Origin: Coturnix japonica
Taxonomy: Eukaryota; Chordata; Aves; Galliformes; Phasianidae
Assembly (NCBI RefSeq): GCF_001577835.2
Contig: NC_029529.1
Coordinates: 8,682,157 to 8,746,156 of the forward strand
Reading direction: 5' to 3'
DNA: 64,000 nt
Positions 1 to 20,000 of this stretch are shown piece after piece (position 1 is the first letter of the stretch; every line of letters starts with the position of its first letter). The notes below the pieces were generated by a model. It did not search any database and was not told where the DNA came from. It was given only the letters and a program-made list of their open reading frames with translations. Made by a program: the position numbers and the translations under genes.

Positions 1-2498
1 ATAATTACTTCCGCTTGACAATTCCTATTTTTCAATTATTTTTATTATTATGCAAAGACATACACAAGTTAGAAACTGCTTTAAAAAGTGAACTTATCCT
101 CAAATGAGCAAATGCTTCTTGTAAGTGATAGCTTCTAACAAAGTTCCAGGGTTTGAAGGGGAAAGGAAAGCAGTGAGATTTGATCAAGTCAGTGGTATCC
201 AGGACTTGCAAGTTTTTGGTCAGCCACTTGGTAATAGTTAGCTTCCTCACAAGGCAGCAGCAGGTCCTATGAGCAGAGCAGCTGCTGACCTGTGTAAGCC
301 TTTTTCCTTTAGCTCCACTTCCACCAGGTTCCGTGGGAACACGTTAACCTAGAAGAGATAAAGCTCTTTCTTTCCTGGGAATAGTAATTGCAAGGAAAAC
401 CCCTAGAAATCAGGTGGGGTTATTGTTAATGCAGCACAACCCCACAAATCACAGGCTCCTTTATCAGTCCCATAGGCAAACTTTATCATTCCTAAGGCTG
501 TAATCCCTTGGTATAATCAATGTACTTCAAGATTGAAAGTTTGGAGAACAAACAAGTTTAGTTGTTTACTGGAATTCCAATTAATGTAGCTACACTTTGT
601 GCACAACAGCCATAGCTGCTAAGGAACAGAAGGAAAGAATTGCTGGAGCAAATCAGAGTACTGGTTCATCTAATGGACTAATCTCTAATGACGGTCTCAG
701 ACACAGAGTATAAAGAGGATAGGAGTCTGCAAGACAGCTGAGAAGTGCCTAAACTCTTTAGATGAGCACCTGCTTTTGTGCTTCAGTTTTTGCTGATTCA
801 AAATGAAGATAAGCTGCTCTACAGCAAAAGGAGCAAGCAAAATGTACCAGTGGGTACTGGAAGCACTGCCAAATTGATGTAAATGATGCACTTTGCAAGT
901 GGAGGAAATCTGAAGCTTTCTCAACCAGATATTATAAAGATTATTCCAGACCTGCTGGTATCACTTGGTTCCTGACCTGTGCTATCTTTGCCAAGTGAAA
1001 GTCATTGAACACAGATCTGATAATGAACAGATTGGAAAAAGAAACTTAAAAAAAAAAAAAAAATTGCTTTAAAGGAAGTTTAGTCAAATAGTTTGAGTCA
1101 TTTCCTGGTAAACGTATATTTTTGAAGCTACTTCTTTAAGCTTTGCTTCTAATTACAAAATCTAGAAAATAGTGACAATGGTTGAACATGCGATGGATGA
1201 AGACTAATGCTTATTCTGGTATACTTTGGTTTCCCTCTGTCATGTCTTCAATTAATCCAAGCTTTGTGACAGAAATACAGAGTCAGGCATGACAGGATTA
1301 TGATTTTGGGATGAAGATTTTAGGCATGAGCATTACAAAAATGAGAAGCAGCGGATGTGTTTACAAGCATCTCAGGGATTTAATTAAAAGCAGACTATAT
1401 GTTGTCCCAGCTTATGTCACCTTAGGCTACTTGCTGTGATTTTCCACATTTAAATATGACTCCTTGGTATTAATTTGAATGTAAGAACAGCACTAAGATC
1501 TTCCAGTTCAGTATTTTCCCACTAATGAACTATATTATTTCTTCTCAGAAATGCCCTGAAAAGCGTTGCCCAAAACCATATTACAGGAGAGGAAAAACTT
1601 CACACACAGCCCTGTGCTGCAGCCCAGTGTTCTCCCATCAGTTTTACAAGACTATCTGCATATTCTACTAATTATTCTTTCATTATCCTTTTAGAATTGT
1701 TTTCTAAAAGTCATTCTGAGTAATTTAACTAAGCTGAAGTTATCTTTCACACAGGATGGACCATGTTGGGATTATCCCAACGCTATTTCTGTTCTCCATT
1801 ATACACAACATTAATCTTCTGATGGGCAAGACTTAAAAGTTAAGTAAGTTTACAAACTCACAATTATAAGGACTTCAAATTTTTATCTTCCCTTCTGCCA
1901 TCTAAGAACCTCACAATACTTGAATCCAGCTTCTTAAGTCATTAAGTTCCCCCTCCCCTTAAACATGCAGCGGTCTGTTACATATATTGTAATTTTTGTG
2001 CTTATTGGCAGCTGGAATTTGCAATAGAGAATGTTCTTCGTATACACGCTTGAAAAAGATGAGTGATATCCTGACCATGAGCTTTCAGGATGGGTCATGA
2101 ACAAATCCTGCTCAGGGTATCAATGGTTGAGATGTCAGTTGACAAAAACTGACCTTACTGTGGTCATTGACCTACTTTGCATTTCTCATTCTACAAAGAT
2201 ATCAAGGATTAAATTTTGTTATGGACTGACTATGTAAATGACTATTGGAGAGCTATCCTAAATGGGTGGACCTGCTTTTAGCTGCTCTTGGGTTACATTC
2301 TGCTCTCTTCTCTTCCTTGGCTGCTCCCCACTGATGCACTTTGCACTATGTCAGAATAAACAAAAGTAAATCTTTAACAATACAAAAAGAGAAATCTGAT
2401 TTACCAGATAAGTACTTGGTTCCTGTTGGCTCATTGACTGTCGTGCTTTGAGGTTTATTGCCACAGAGGTTTAAACAATGGTGGGTACCCAAAGTGTT
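1..2498. other. gene-free AT-rich flank, probably inside the CIITA 5' region
   Basis: No convincing gene is visible on either strand. If the CIITA exon relic just to the right is correctly placed, CIITA runs leftward on the minus strand and this stretch is its former promoter-I intron or upstream DNA. I looked for the conserved start of the common CIITA reading frame and did not find it, so the working promoters and the gene body are probably beyond the left edge. One exon-like open segment at 290-348 (minus) is discussed as a finding. A 16-base A run lies at 1048-1063. Confidence 0.5.
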
Positions 2499-2706
2499 CA
2501 AATACAGATCCTACTTTTCCTTAAATGTCAGTGATATCTTCCTAGGTAGGTCCTCTCTGTCTTTTTGCATGGAGTAAGGCCTGGTGATACTCCTTGGGTA
2601 TCACATCTTCCTTCAGCATGAGGTTAAGCAATGCATGGTCATCAGAAGCCGTAGCACCCAAAATAATCCTTCTTACTCTAGGTAGGATCTCCTTAAAAAG
2701 ATTTAT
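2499..2706 (-). pseudogene. CIITA: relic of the CARD-like first coding exon of CIITA (promoter-I form)
   Basis: Read on the minus strand from 2706, the translation aligns without gaps over 46 residues to the start of the human dendritic-cell (promoter I) form of CIITA as I remember it. Shared landmarks are NxFxxIL, then VR, then ALL, and then EYHxALLH. The codon in the place of the initiator Met is ATA, and the open frame around it has no ATG upstream. After ALLH (ends 2569) the frame changes by one base at a run of five A. In the new frame the similarity resumes as RKISLT followed by EK, then a TAG at 2513-2511, then D-L-x-L. The family role is known: the CARD-like extension is specific to the promoter-I form of this MHC class II transactivator. 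Position and strand fit human synteny, where CIITA lies head to head with TVP23A. Loss of the start, a frameshift and a stop all point to a dead exon. The A-run shift alone could be a sequencing error. Confidence 0.72.
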
Positions 2707-2757
2707 ACTTGCATCTGAAGACGCATAAAGGAGGTTTGAGCAAAATACGAACTTCAA

Positions 2758-4903
2758 CTAAAATAAAAGATTCACTCAGTCAGCATCAAAAAGATGAAGT
2801 GAAAAAAAAAGTTGAGAGACTTTGGCCTGCAATAGCAGAGGTGTTTCCTCATTTGAGTTAGCCTTTAAACAACACTTCCAAGAATAAACAACTTCTTCAC
2901 GAGAAGACAAAACAACACAATTCTTCCAAGCATTAATAAAAGATGTGGTCACTTGAAAATAAAATAATACCAAAAATGTTTGTCTCATTGAAGAGGATTA
3001 CTATGCAGTATCTTTGTCTCCCAGTAGAGGTGGAGTGTGGGCACACCAGTGGACATGCCAAGGTCACTGCTAAATCAGAGCAGTACCAAAAGCTTCAACA
3101 CAAAACACACCCCTGCATGAGGGATAGATTTAAAACTTGGAGGTTCCAATGCAGAATTAGAGATTAGGTTGTGAATGAATTCTTTCAGGAAAGCCAAACA
3201 AGACAGAACCAGGGTAGAAAGCCGAGGCTCTGGGCAAAACCTGAAACACCCTCTTCATTCAGGTATTTATGAACACTGACAAGACCCCCAGAGCCTTCTC
3301 CAGGCTGAACAGCACTGGCTCTCTCAGCTCCTATCCCTTCATCATCTATACTGGGATTCTTTCCAGTATGTCCTTGTCTCTCCTGTACTGGGGGGCCCAG
3401 TAAGTATCTTATTATTATAGCATAATGTAGAGCTATAAGATAAATACTGCAACAAAATTTCTAGGGCTGTTTGAAGGCTTATAGAATCTTTAACATCCAG
3501 TCTACTATGTGACTGCCAAACAAGAATGGAGGTCAACTATGGGATAAGGATTTAAATACCCAAATATTTTTCTTATTATTTGCTTGGCAGTTTCACTTCC
3601 TTGAACACTGCCATAATTTCTTTTCAGATTCCTTTTTATGGGCAAAGAAAGAGCTCATATCCATAGGGTAGTTCCCTCCAGATGCAGACAAGCAAGTAAA
3701 AAAATATATTGTGTTGTATCATGAGGATCGCCACTAAAGCATGAGGAAAGCAGGTATTTTATGTTTCACACCTGTAGCGGTTTCTCCTTGCAAAGGTTCC
3801 CGGGAAAGTACAGCAAAAGGAAGTGATTGTAGGCTTCTTAAATCAAATACAATATTGTTTTATTTATTTTTTCTTTTTATGCTGGATTTCAAACAGACCA
3901 AAAGTAGGATTGCCTTTGCACAGGTATTAGAGTATAAGGATTATAACTGATCCATGTTTTACTCTTCCCACACATTTGCAGGAAGCCTGCTTTCTGCACA
4001 GCTGTCCCCAGCTTTTGCTGGACTGTAGGAAAAGATATTAAGCAAATAATGTGCTAGAAGTACTCTCTGCCTTTGACTTAGAAATTGATTATCTTGTAGC
4101 TATGAGTAAAATGAGCAAAAGGGGCCTACAGCAGCATTAAGCTTTGAAAACTTGACTCAACTTGTAGCTCTGCTAATTTGCTATTTTGGAAAAATACATG
4201 ATTTCTATTTCTGCTTCTGTTTTTGCATCTGTAAAATCAAAAGATTCTCTTACCATCTTGACACAGGTAAAATCTGCTAAGGCTCATGACACATCGCAAT
4301 GCCAGGTACCAAAGGCTGGCCTACATTGGTACATTCCAGCTGCTTCACACCCCTAGGAAAAATAGTGAAATTAATTGCCAAGATTACTATGGCTATTTGG
4401 ATTTCAAAATTCATGTAGATTGATATTTACTTAGAAGTGAGACTTCCTCTCAACAAAGAAATCAAAAGCATAAGTTCTCCTTTCTAACTAACTTTCCTCT
4501 TTGAAACATATCATAACACAAACAATGCATATGAAAAAGGAGAACTAAGCCAGACTGTATATTTTTGCTATTCATTGCTTCTCACGTTGCCACTGTTTAG
4601 AATTTTCTAGATTTCTTTTCCTTTGGACTTTCAGAAAAAGCTACCATTGTGATCCCTAAAGAGAGACACCCTGACTACATCACATCACTTATCCACTTTA
4701 GTGTATGTGTTATTTAAAGAGAATTCTTGGGCAGATAAGCTGTGTTGATAAACAAACACATTTATCTGTGATGCAAGTTACTGACATGTCAGTGCTACCC
4801 GCATATAGCAGCTCCAGAAGGGCAAGTGTAGCTTCTTATACTTGCATTGTAGGAACAATGGAGACACATGAAAAGTGGAGAACATTCCTGAGATGACTTG
4901 TAC
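2758..4903. other. gene-free stretch with one CR1 fragment
   Basis: This is AT-rich sequence between the CIITA exon relic and the last exon of the unnamed minus-strand gene. I see no coding exon with usable splice signals. The 3' UTR and poly(A) site of the unnamed gene should lie in its right part. The nearest clear minus-strand AATAAA is about 1 kb downstream of the stop, near 3860, so the real end is undetermined. Confidence 0.5.
3278..3400 (-). repeat. CR1 LINE fragment
   Basis: This matches the antisense of the CR1 3' region. The block AGCCTTCTCCAGGCTGAACA is typical, and it is followed by degenerate copies of the usual downstream words, ending at a GTACTGGGGGGCCCAG-like segment. It is truncated at both ends and rather diverged, so it is old. 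Confidence 0.75.
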
Positions 4904-7736
4904 TCATTCTTTGGAAGATGTGATAGATCTGTCCGTCTTGTTTTCCACTGCAGCATCATCATTGCAGGTTTTATCACAATTAAGAGTAGCTGCGCAAGTC
5001 CCACTGATGTTCTCACCTGAAAGAGAAGAGGTAGAGAGAAGAAATTTCAGCAGATTTTCAAGAATTTCCACAGGAGCAGTATAGCCATGATGGCTAAAAA
5101 GGAAGAAACTGTGACACTTCTGAGGGTGGGGATCCATCGCTGTAAATGCAGAGGTACCTTTCTTACTTGTCTTTGGAAAAGTAGATAACACCTGCCACTT
5201 GCAGGAAAAGTAATACCTTAAGGACAAGGTATTTTGTCAGCATGCCATGGAGTGCAAACCGTTTTTGGTAGCATCTGGCTGCAGCTGCATGCTCTGCAAG
5301 CACACTGAGAGCACCAGCACCTGCGGCAGCATCCAGATACTTCCTGGCCTATGGAGTGAGGAAGAGATAGGAAGGAGCTGTTATTCCTCCTCTTGGTTTT
5401 CAAGAAGTCTGCAAGGGTCACATAACTGTGCAAATCTCTCGATATTTTTGGGACAAGCAGTGCACAACAGTATTCATCTTGTTAAAGAAATGTTATCTAA
5501 ATTATTATCTTATTTTTCTTCTATAACAGAGAGCAATTACAGAAATGGAAGGAACAGAAGAAAAAAGGAATTAATACTCTTTCTGTCACCATCACTTGGA
5601 CTTCACTTAATTAGTGCAGTACACAGCAAGAATGGGAAACAGAATACAAGTTCAAACCCACTCCAACAAGGAAAAGCACAAGTTCAAAACCACAGCTCTG
5701 TGTCAAGTTTCATAATGATGGAGATGAGAAAACTGGTCAAAACCACTCCAACTGACAGTTGGTAAAATCATGTATTTTAGGGGCTTCCCTGCAGCATTTC
5801 TGATTTTTGTCAGCTAGCAGATTTCAGACACAAAAGACACTAAAATACACATCAGTCACGGTAGCTCTATCTTTAGTCACTTGTAAAAACAAGCCCTTAC
5901 TGCTACTTTCACTCCTGTAGCTGTGCTCATTTTCTTGTAACAGCAGCCAGTGAATCTGATGATCACAGAGTCACACAGATTTCTTCAGGTTCATGTTTCT
6001 ACAGCTCCGCAGTGTGACCTAAGGGCTGCTTGGCTGAGAGGGACATGGAGCTCTCAAAGCCTTTTTTTGAAGCTGTTCTATCCTGCCCAAAGGATGAAAC
6101 CAAAAGTTAATGCCTTCAGGGAAACAAGCAGGGCTGGGTTCTTGCCCTTCTTCTAAGATGTATTTCAATACCTTTATTTGGTGATTTTGGCATCTTTGGG
6201 GCAGATGAAGAAATTGTGGTCTCTTCCTGAGCACAGACTCCATTGAAAACAGGCTCATAGGACACTGTTAAGAGACAGACATGCACCATGCTTTTGTTTT
6301 GGCCAAAACAAGTGGACCCCTATCCCTAGGAGAGCCTCAGAGCTGTGTACTGCATGTAGGGCAAGACATCTCCAGTATTTGGTATACCTTGCAAAGAATG
6401 TGCAAGTCAGTGTGCTGGACCTCACCCCAAACCAATGTTTCTGTGGCTTATGTGAGGGATTGAACAGTTCTGAGTGCCTCCTCCTCTGGGTGTGACACAG
6501 ACTTACAGAAACAGCACGGATTCCTCCGATAGCTCGTCAAGTTCTCTGTGATCGAGTTCAAGATTTCAGGGAGTGGAAGCTATCCAATGAACCAGAAAAA
6601 AGATGAGCAAATTAAGGAAAGACACTATTGAGCAGAAACAGCGCAGTACTGGCCTGCTTCACAGCAATCCATATGTCAAACAAATCAAGAGTTGTAAACA
6701 GAGGTTTCTCTCTTCACTGCATAACCAGGTTAGGAGCTCTTTTTCACTTCTCTTTTTTAATGATTTTTTTTTAAATTTTTTTTTTGTCTGTATTCTTTTT
6801 CCTGAGAAAGATTATTTCTCCCTTTCAAAGCTACAAATTTGGAATAAATAAGAACAAACACAAGCAAACATAGCAAAAGCCACTTAACCACAGCGTCTGT
6901 GACAAAAGATGAAGTAGACTTTGCCATTGAAAGCTGTGGTTGAAGAACTGTCCAGCAAGCATGTCAGAGATCTACACAGAGCTGTGCAATAATAGAGATT
7001 TATCTATTCAGTAACTTTGTAATTTGGCCAATCTATCTCCTTAAAATTTAAGCATTTTACTGATCTCCCATCAAAGTGCATCTGTGTATCTAATACAAGT
7101 GAGGGAAAAATCATTCTTAATCAATATCTTCAAGCATTTGGTTCCTCTGAATATTAAGCTGTAACTGAGATACTGAAGGCACAATTACAACTATAGAGTT
7201 ATTCAAAATATCTTTACGCAGTTTAAAGGGCAAGTCTCTGAATCTGTGCCAGTGTAGATTCCAGGCAGGACTCCTAAGCATTACAAGAAATCAGCTGACT
7301 TCAGTTAACCAAGTCAACAAAGCACCGCCTTATCCTTAGAGCAGGTTCTATTTACTGTACACTAACAGACTTAAAAGAACAAGAGAGATTTGTATCAGGT
7401 CCGTGTTGCACACCGTGGTTACACAGATTTTCTGTTGCACTCCCTTCTGTTCCCTGCCTTATGGTCAGTGCTGTCACTCTGAGTTCAGTTAACGTACTTC
7501 ACTGAGCACTTTATTACCATTCTGGGGCACTTACAGACACATTAGAAGTGTTGATCACTTGTAATCATGTAACGTGTGTTAACTGTGAATCCTATTGACA
7601 ACAGCTATACCTGATCTTCCAATACATTAGTTGCAGCATCAGAGCTGTACCAACACTGGGGACTGCACAGAACTACTTTCCAATTAATGCTTTTTAAACG
7701 TTTACCTGGGCAGCTTCCGGACTTCCACTGTTTCAT
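4904..7736 (-). CDS. unrecognised multi-exon gene divergent from TVP23A (predicted 225 aa)
   Basis: Seven phase-compatible coding exons can be chained on the minus strand: 7736-7706, 7273-7218, 6579-6507, 6264-6172, 5933-5881, 5348-5167 and 5093-4904 (TGA at 4906-4904). They total 678 bases, exactly 226 codons. The strongest pieces are 6579-6507 with donor GTAAGT, 6264-6172, and the last two, joined by a donor GTAAGA and a TTTTTAG acceptor. The protein begins MKQWKSGSCP. The 60-residue sixth exon begins ARKYLDAAAGAGALS and looks helical, with a hydrophobic run near YLVLKVLLFLQVAGVIYF. The last exon holds APVEILENLLKFLLST and ends in a polar tail, DRSITSSKE. I do not recognise the family. The weak points are the start (poor context), the second exon's donor (TGC/GTAAAG) and the fifth exon's donor (CAA/GTGACT). 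A stronger donor 20 bases upstream of the latter would break the frame. An upstream noncoding exon ending at 8175 is likely. Confidence 0.5.
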
Positions 7737-7850
7737 TTGGATATTAGTCTGGAGGAGGTGGCTCTGGGCAGACCTTATGGCTTTCTACAACTCTGTCACG
7801 GTTTAAACCATGGTTATTAAACCATGACAAACTCCTTCAAGGAGGCCGTG

Positions 7851-7953
7851 CTGAGGTGAGGGTTGGCCTCTGCTCTCACGTAAGGATGAGAGGTGATGGC
7901 CTTACATTGCACCAGGGGAGGTTCAGGCTGGGTATTAAGAAAGAATTCTTCAC
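7851..7953 (+). repeat. CR1 LINE fragment, sense
   Basis: The sense-strand CR1 words are present: GGTTGGCCTCT, then GATGAGAGGTGATGGCC, then CACCAGGGGAGGTTCAGGCT and an AAGAATTCTTCACC end. It sits in the putative first intron of the unnamed minus-strand gene, just upstream of the TVP23A CpG island. Confidence 0.75.
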
Positions 7954-8351
7954 CTCATATCTACTTGACTGACCCACTTCTCAGTCACTGTGTGTGCACT
8001 TTGGTTCCCCTACCCATATTCAGAAGCCTTTCTCTGTGTTTTACACTGAACAACCAACAAAAGCAGGAAATCCTGACCTATCTTCACCTCCACCCTCTCG
8101 GCCGGGCTGTGGGGCGGCCCCGCTTCCCTCGGGGCCGGCTGTGTGAGCGCAGGATCCCCCCGGCCCCGCGTTACCTCAGCCCGAGCCTCTCGCCCGCCCC
8201 CCCCAGGCTCCGCCGCGCAGCTCAAGGCGGGCAGCGAGGATCCGCCGCGCCTCAACCCCGAGCGGGCCGCGCCCGGCACCGGCGGATCCTTCTCCCTCCG
8301 CCACCTCGGGGCGCTGGCAACAGCCACACCCGGCAACGGCTTGGCCGCGAC

Positions 8352-15951
<7,600 letters not shown>

Positions 15952-17081
15952 TCATTTAAGGAAAACTGAAAGGATGAACAGTAGGAATACTTATTTATTA
16001 AAGCTGTTTTTCATATGGAATTGAAGTAAAGCTCTCCTAGAATTGTCTGCATGAAATAATGACTTTCTATCATTTGTGTTTGTCTCCTAAAACCTCTCAA
16101 TCTACTTCAAAATAACACTTCCCCCAAAAGGCAGCTTGCTCGTGGTTGTGCAGAACATCAAAAAGCAGACACTGTCTTGAGAAGAGCCTGTAAATGAACC
16201 TGGAACTGCTGGACCGAGCATCAGAATGCAGCCAGAAGACAATCATTTGTTTCATTTTGAGCTAAAACCGATAAAGTGAAAGTACCTTTTCCTCCTGTAC
16301 ACAACACAGATTTCCCAAGTCTTTGATTCCTCAGTAAAAAGAAGAGGAATTACAATTGTAAAAGGGCAGCTTGGTTAGGGACTATTATTATTTTAAAAGT
16401 GCTCAGGCTTAAGATCCAGCACAAAGAAACAGAACAGTGTCATGCAGCTGCAGTTCTGTTGAAGGAATCAAAACCCATTAATCTTATTCTGATTGGTGTA
16501 GCAAATAACATTCTGTACATGTTCTGTTAACTGCAAGCTGCCTAACCTTGTGGTTTCAAAACCAGCACCAGCTGTGAGGAAAAAACATCACTTTGCACAT
16601 TCCACTCTAAAGACAGATCTCTTCCACTGAAAGAGATACTGATGTTTTTCTCTAAGAGAGAAATCTGTTGCTGCAGCTCATCCCACAGCAGAAGGCAGAA
16701 CAGAGCAGTGCACGTGTGAGTTTAGATGGAATGTCCCAATGCCAGTGAAACCTATTTTACATTCAGCTCTATGAATAAGATTTTACCTATGCACATCTTC
16801 AAACACCATATTCAGGATATCAGTATGATGACAGTGGATGCAAATTGCACCTTTGTAACATATATGAATATTCATTTATTTCATTAACTCCATGGCAAGC
16901 TCTGAGACCAGCTGTGAATTTCAGGAATCTTGATTAATCTTTATGGAAAAAAACAACCCTAAGAGAATGACATTAATACTAAGAATTTATTTGCAATGTA
17001 CAAAAAGAATACATTCCTTATATTAAGGCAAGGCATAAGTTATTTTTCTATAATTACCCACAAAGCATGTTTCTATTCTAT
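15952..17081. other. convergent 3' ends of TVP23A and NUBP1
   Basis: There are 1.13 kb between the two stop codons with no further exon. It must hold both 3' UTRs. An ATTAAA lies 46 bases after the TVP23A stop (15997-16002). On the minus strand AATAAA occurs at 16991-16986 and 16880-16875, downstream of the NUBP1 stop. Confidence 0.8.
16986..16991 (-). terminator. likely NUBP1 polyadenylation signal
   Basis: AATAAA on the minus strand, about 90 bases after the NUBP1 stop codon. A second AATAAA about 110 bases further on (16880-16875) could serve a longer transcript. There is no transcript evidence. Confidence 0.6.
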
Positions 17082-20000
17082 TCAGATAATCTTTTCTTCT
17101 TGACAGTGGTGCTGATCACAGTACTCCTGAATCCCTGGAGAGACAGGGAAAAAGTAACACATAGACACCAATCCCACCGCCTGCCAGGCATCAGTGTATC
17201 CCCTGCTGCTGTCACAGGTTGGGCCTTTATAACAGCGTTAGGAACATTGCTGGTATTTTCAAACTGTACATCACTGGCTCCTGAGGTAGTTTATATGTAA
17301 TCACAACCAGAAGGAGGCAATAGTATCATACTGTATCAGCACTATCATACTTAGTAGGCTCCCCTTGGTGGCCTGCTTAACAATTGCTTGAAAGCAAGCA
17401 AACACACCTCTTAAAATTGATCATTTAAGCAAAAGGATGAAAAAAGTTTGTATTTACAACTTAGTCATCACTCTAGAAGTCCCTCATAACTATGGACCAA
17501 AAGAAGTAAACTTTATATCACACATTATGTTCTTAATTGCTATGCATGTGTGCCCTGGTTTGTTTTCTGATGACACGTGGCAGAAAACTGATTTCCAGCA
17601 CCTTCAATGCACTGCAGAAGGGATTCACCTTCATGGTGACTGTAAGACTTACTTTGAATGATGCTCCTGTAAGATGACGTCGCTGGAGAGTCAGGCACTT
17701 CAGACAGGAAAGACTGGCCTTTGTCACAACTTTTTCCTGGAAGGACGGGAGAAGCATGAAAACAGCACAGCAGGAAAGGAACTTGTCTTTACTTGCTGCT
17801 CATCCCACTATTGGTTACACTCCAATGAACCACCGGTATCCACTCCTTTTAAGAAGCAGTTCCATCAGTGATGGAGCTACAGCTCAGTTTTACAAAGGTC
17901 CACAATCAGCAGGAAGTTCCAGTCATTACTTTGGAAGTACTGACCTGATCAAGTCATTAAATCAAGTGTTCAGCTCTAATAGCCAGCAGGTGATGAACCA
18001 GATATCTCATAATCCACAACAGAACCTGAGTCATGCCAGTGGCAGTGATGACAGAGCACTAACTGCTTCACTTTCTGTACCTCAGGCTTCCCAGTAGTAA
18101 CACCAGCACAGTTTTAAAGCTGTTGCAGTGCAACATGGTAACGTTACCTATTTGAGGATCTAGAGGCACTTTGCCCAGCAGGGAAACATTTAAGTTCTGG
18201 CACATCTTCTCTGCACCTCCAGTGGTTGGGGGAAAGATCTGAGATTCTTTCTGGGATAACATGAAAGTAAGAGTTACAGTGCTCTGATTCTGAGAACGAG
18301 GTGTTTTTCATGTCTGATATGCAAACAACATCGAGATAAAGAAATGCTTTAAGATACAGAGAGCCTTACCTTACAGTTTGGACATATAAAGCCGCTCATG
18401 TTCTCCACGACACCTATGATGGGCAGTTTCACCTTATGACAGAAGTTGATTTCTTTTCGAACATCCTGAAGTGAGACTTCCTACAAACAGGAAGAAACAA
18501 TTGGACTTTCTAATGAGTTGTCTGTAATCAATTGGTGCCGTTCTGTTTGTATTGTGATCACCATAACCCCATGAATTTGATGTAACTTCAATTTCAGCTG
18601 TTTTTCTCTTTTAAAAACGTACACCACAGAAATCTGCCATTTTTCTATTTGCAAATCAAACTTTCCCCCAGATTTTAAGTCTTCATGTGACTTTTCACTA
18701 CTCCAACTGATTTATGCATAGCATCAGGCAGTTGGCAGGCAGCACTTTCTTTGCTGACAAGCAGTGCACACCTTATTATTTGAACACTAAACTTACTGAC
18801 TTCTGAGCTTTAAGCCACTGGTGACCAAATTACAAACGCACAGTGATGCCAGCTCATATCCTGAAGAAGGAAGTGAATTAATGCATTTCACTACCCAGTA
18901 CAGATCAGCTTTTGATCATGAACCACTCGGTGGTGCAGAAGCTCACTTAGGTCCATTACTCCATCCACGCACCCACATAACTCATAAAGCAGCCAGAGCA
19001 AGTCAGTCAGCTCCCTTCTCTGAAATTAAACACAGATTCTCAACCAAGGACTCACTGTGCTGCTTCTGTGAGTGGAAATGAAGATCTCTTACCTGAGGGG
19101 TAGTAATTATAACAGCGCCATCTATATGTGATGCACCGAGGTACTGCACAATTGACAAGTGCTCATCTGACGTTCCTGGAGGGGTGTCTACAATCAGGTA
19201 GTCAACTTCACCCCAATCCACATCGCGAAGAAATTGTTTGATCAACCCTAGAAGAGAGGAGAAGAACGTGGGATTAAAAGAAATGAAATCCCTTGTAAAC
19301 TTCAGTCTGCTTCAAATTCTATAGCCCAGGTTTGCAAAGCCTTCTGACTACAGTCAACTCAGGGACAGGAATGCTTATTTATTCCAGAGAACAGGAATGT
19401 TCTCTGATAGAAGTGGAAGCAGTAATGCAACCGTATTCCACAGCTCTGGCTCTACTCTGTAAGAAAACTGCTGAAGGTGCAGTAACTACCACTGAACAGA
19501 CTGAAGCATTCACTGCTTTTCTGCCATCGCTTACTATATTACATTCGTACTGTTAGCCAAGTAAGCTCATCTTCAGGTATTTGTTCCTCTAACCATGTAA
19601 GTTGTTGCTGAAAACCCTGAACACGTACCATTTTTCTTTGGTCCTCTCCAGATGACGGCATCGTCAGGACTACTGAGCAAGAACCCCACTGACATGACAC
19701 CTAAGTTTTCCTCAACATACTAAAAGAGAAGAGAAACTCCATGCAGAACAGGAGACAAAGGGTAGAGGGATACACTATGGGTGACCTTTAGACAAAAACA
19801 TCACCCTGCATTTTCCCTGCATTCTTTTGAGATTAAGGAGATGTTTTTTGGGGGGCGTAAGAGGCCCTTTGTCCATCAGAGAGTGACATACTCTCACCTT
19901 ACTGTATAGAACCTGGGTATTTATGTCATTAGAATTAATATAAAAGTAAGCTGTGCTTCTTCCCCAGTCCTTCTGCTCCTCAGAACAGCGTCAAACCCAT

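Noticed and set aside
5247-5765. 172-codon plus-strand open frame
   Set aside because: It is the reverse complement of the sixth exon of the unnamed minus-strand gene and has no splice context or family resemblance of its own.
7611-7662. Minus-strand segment reading VPSVGTALMLQLMYWKI with AG/GT borders
   Set aside because: It would leave only a 43-base intron from the preceding exon, too short to splice, and the next exon at 7273-7218 already fits the phase.
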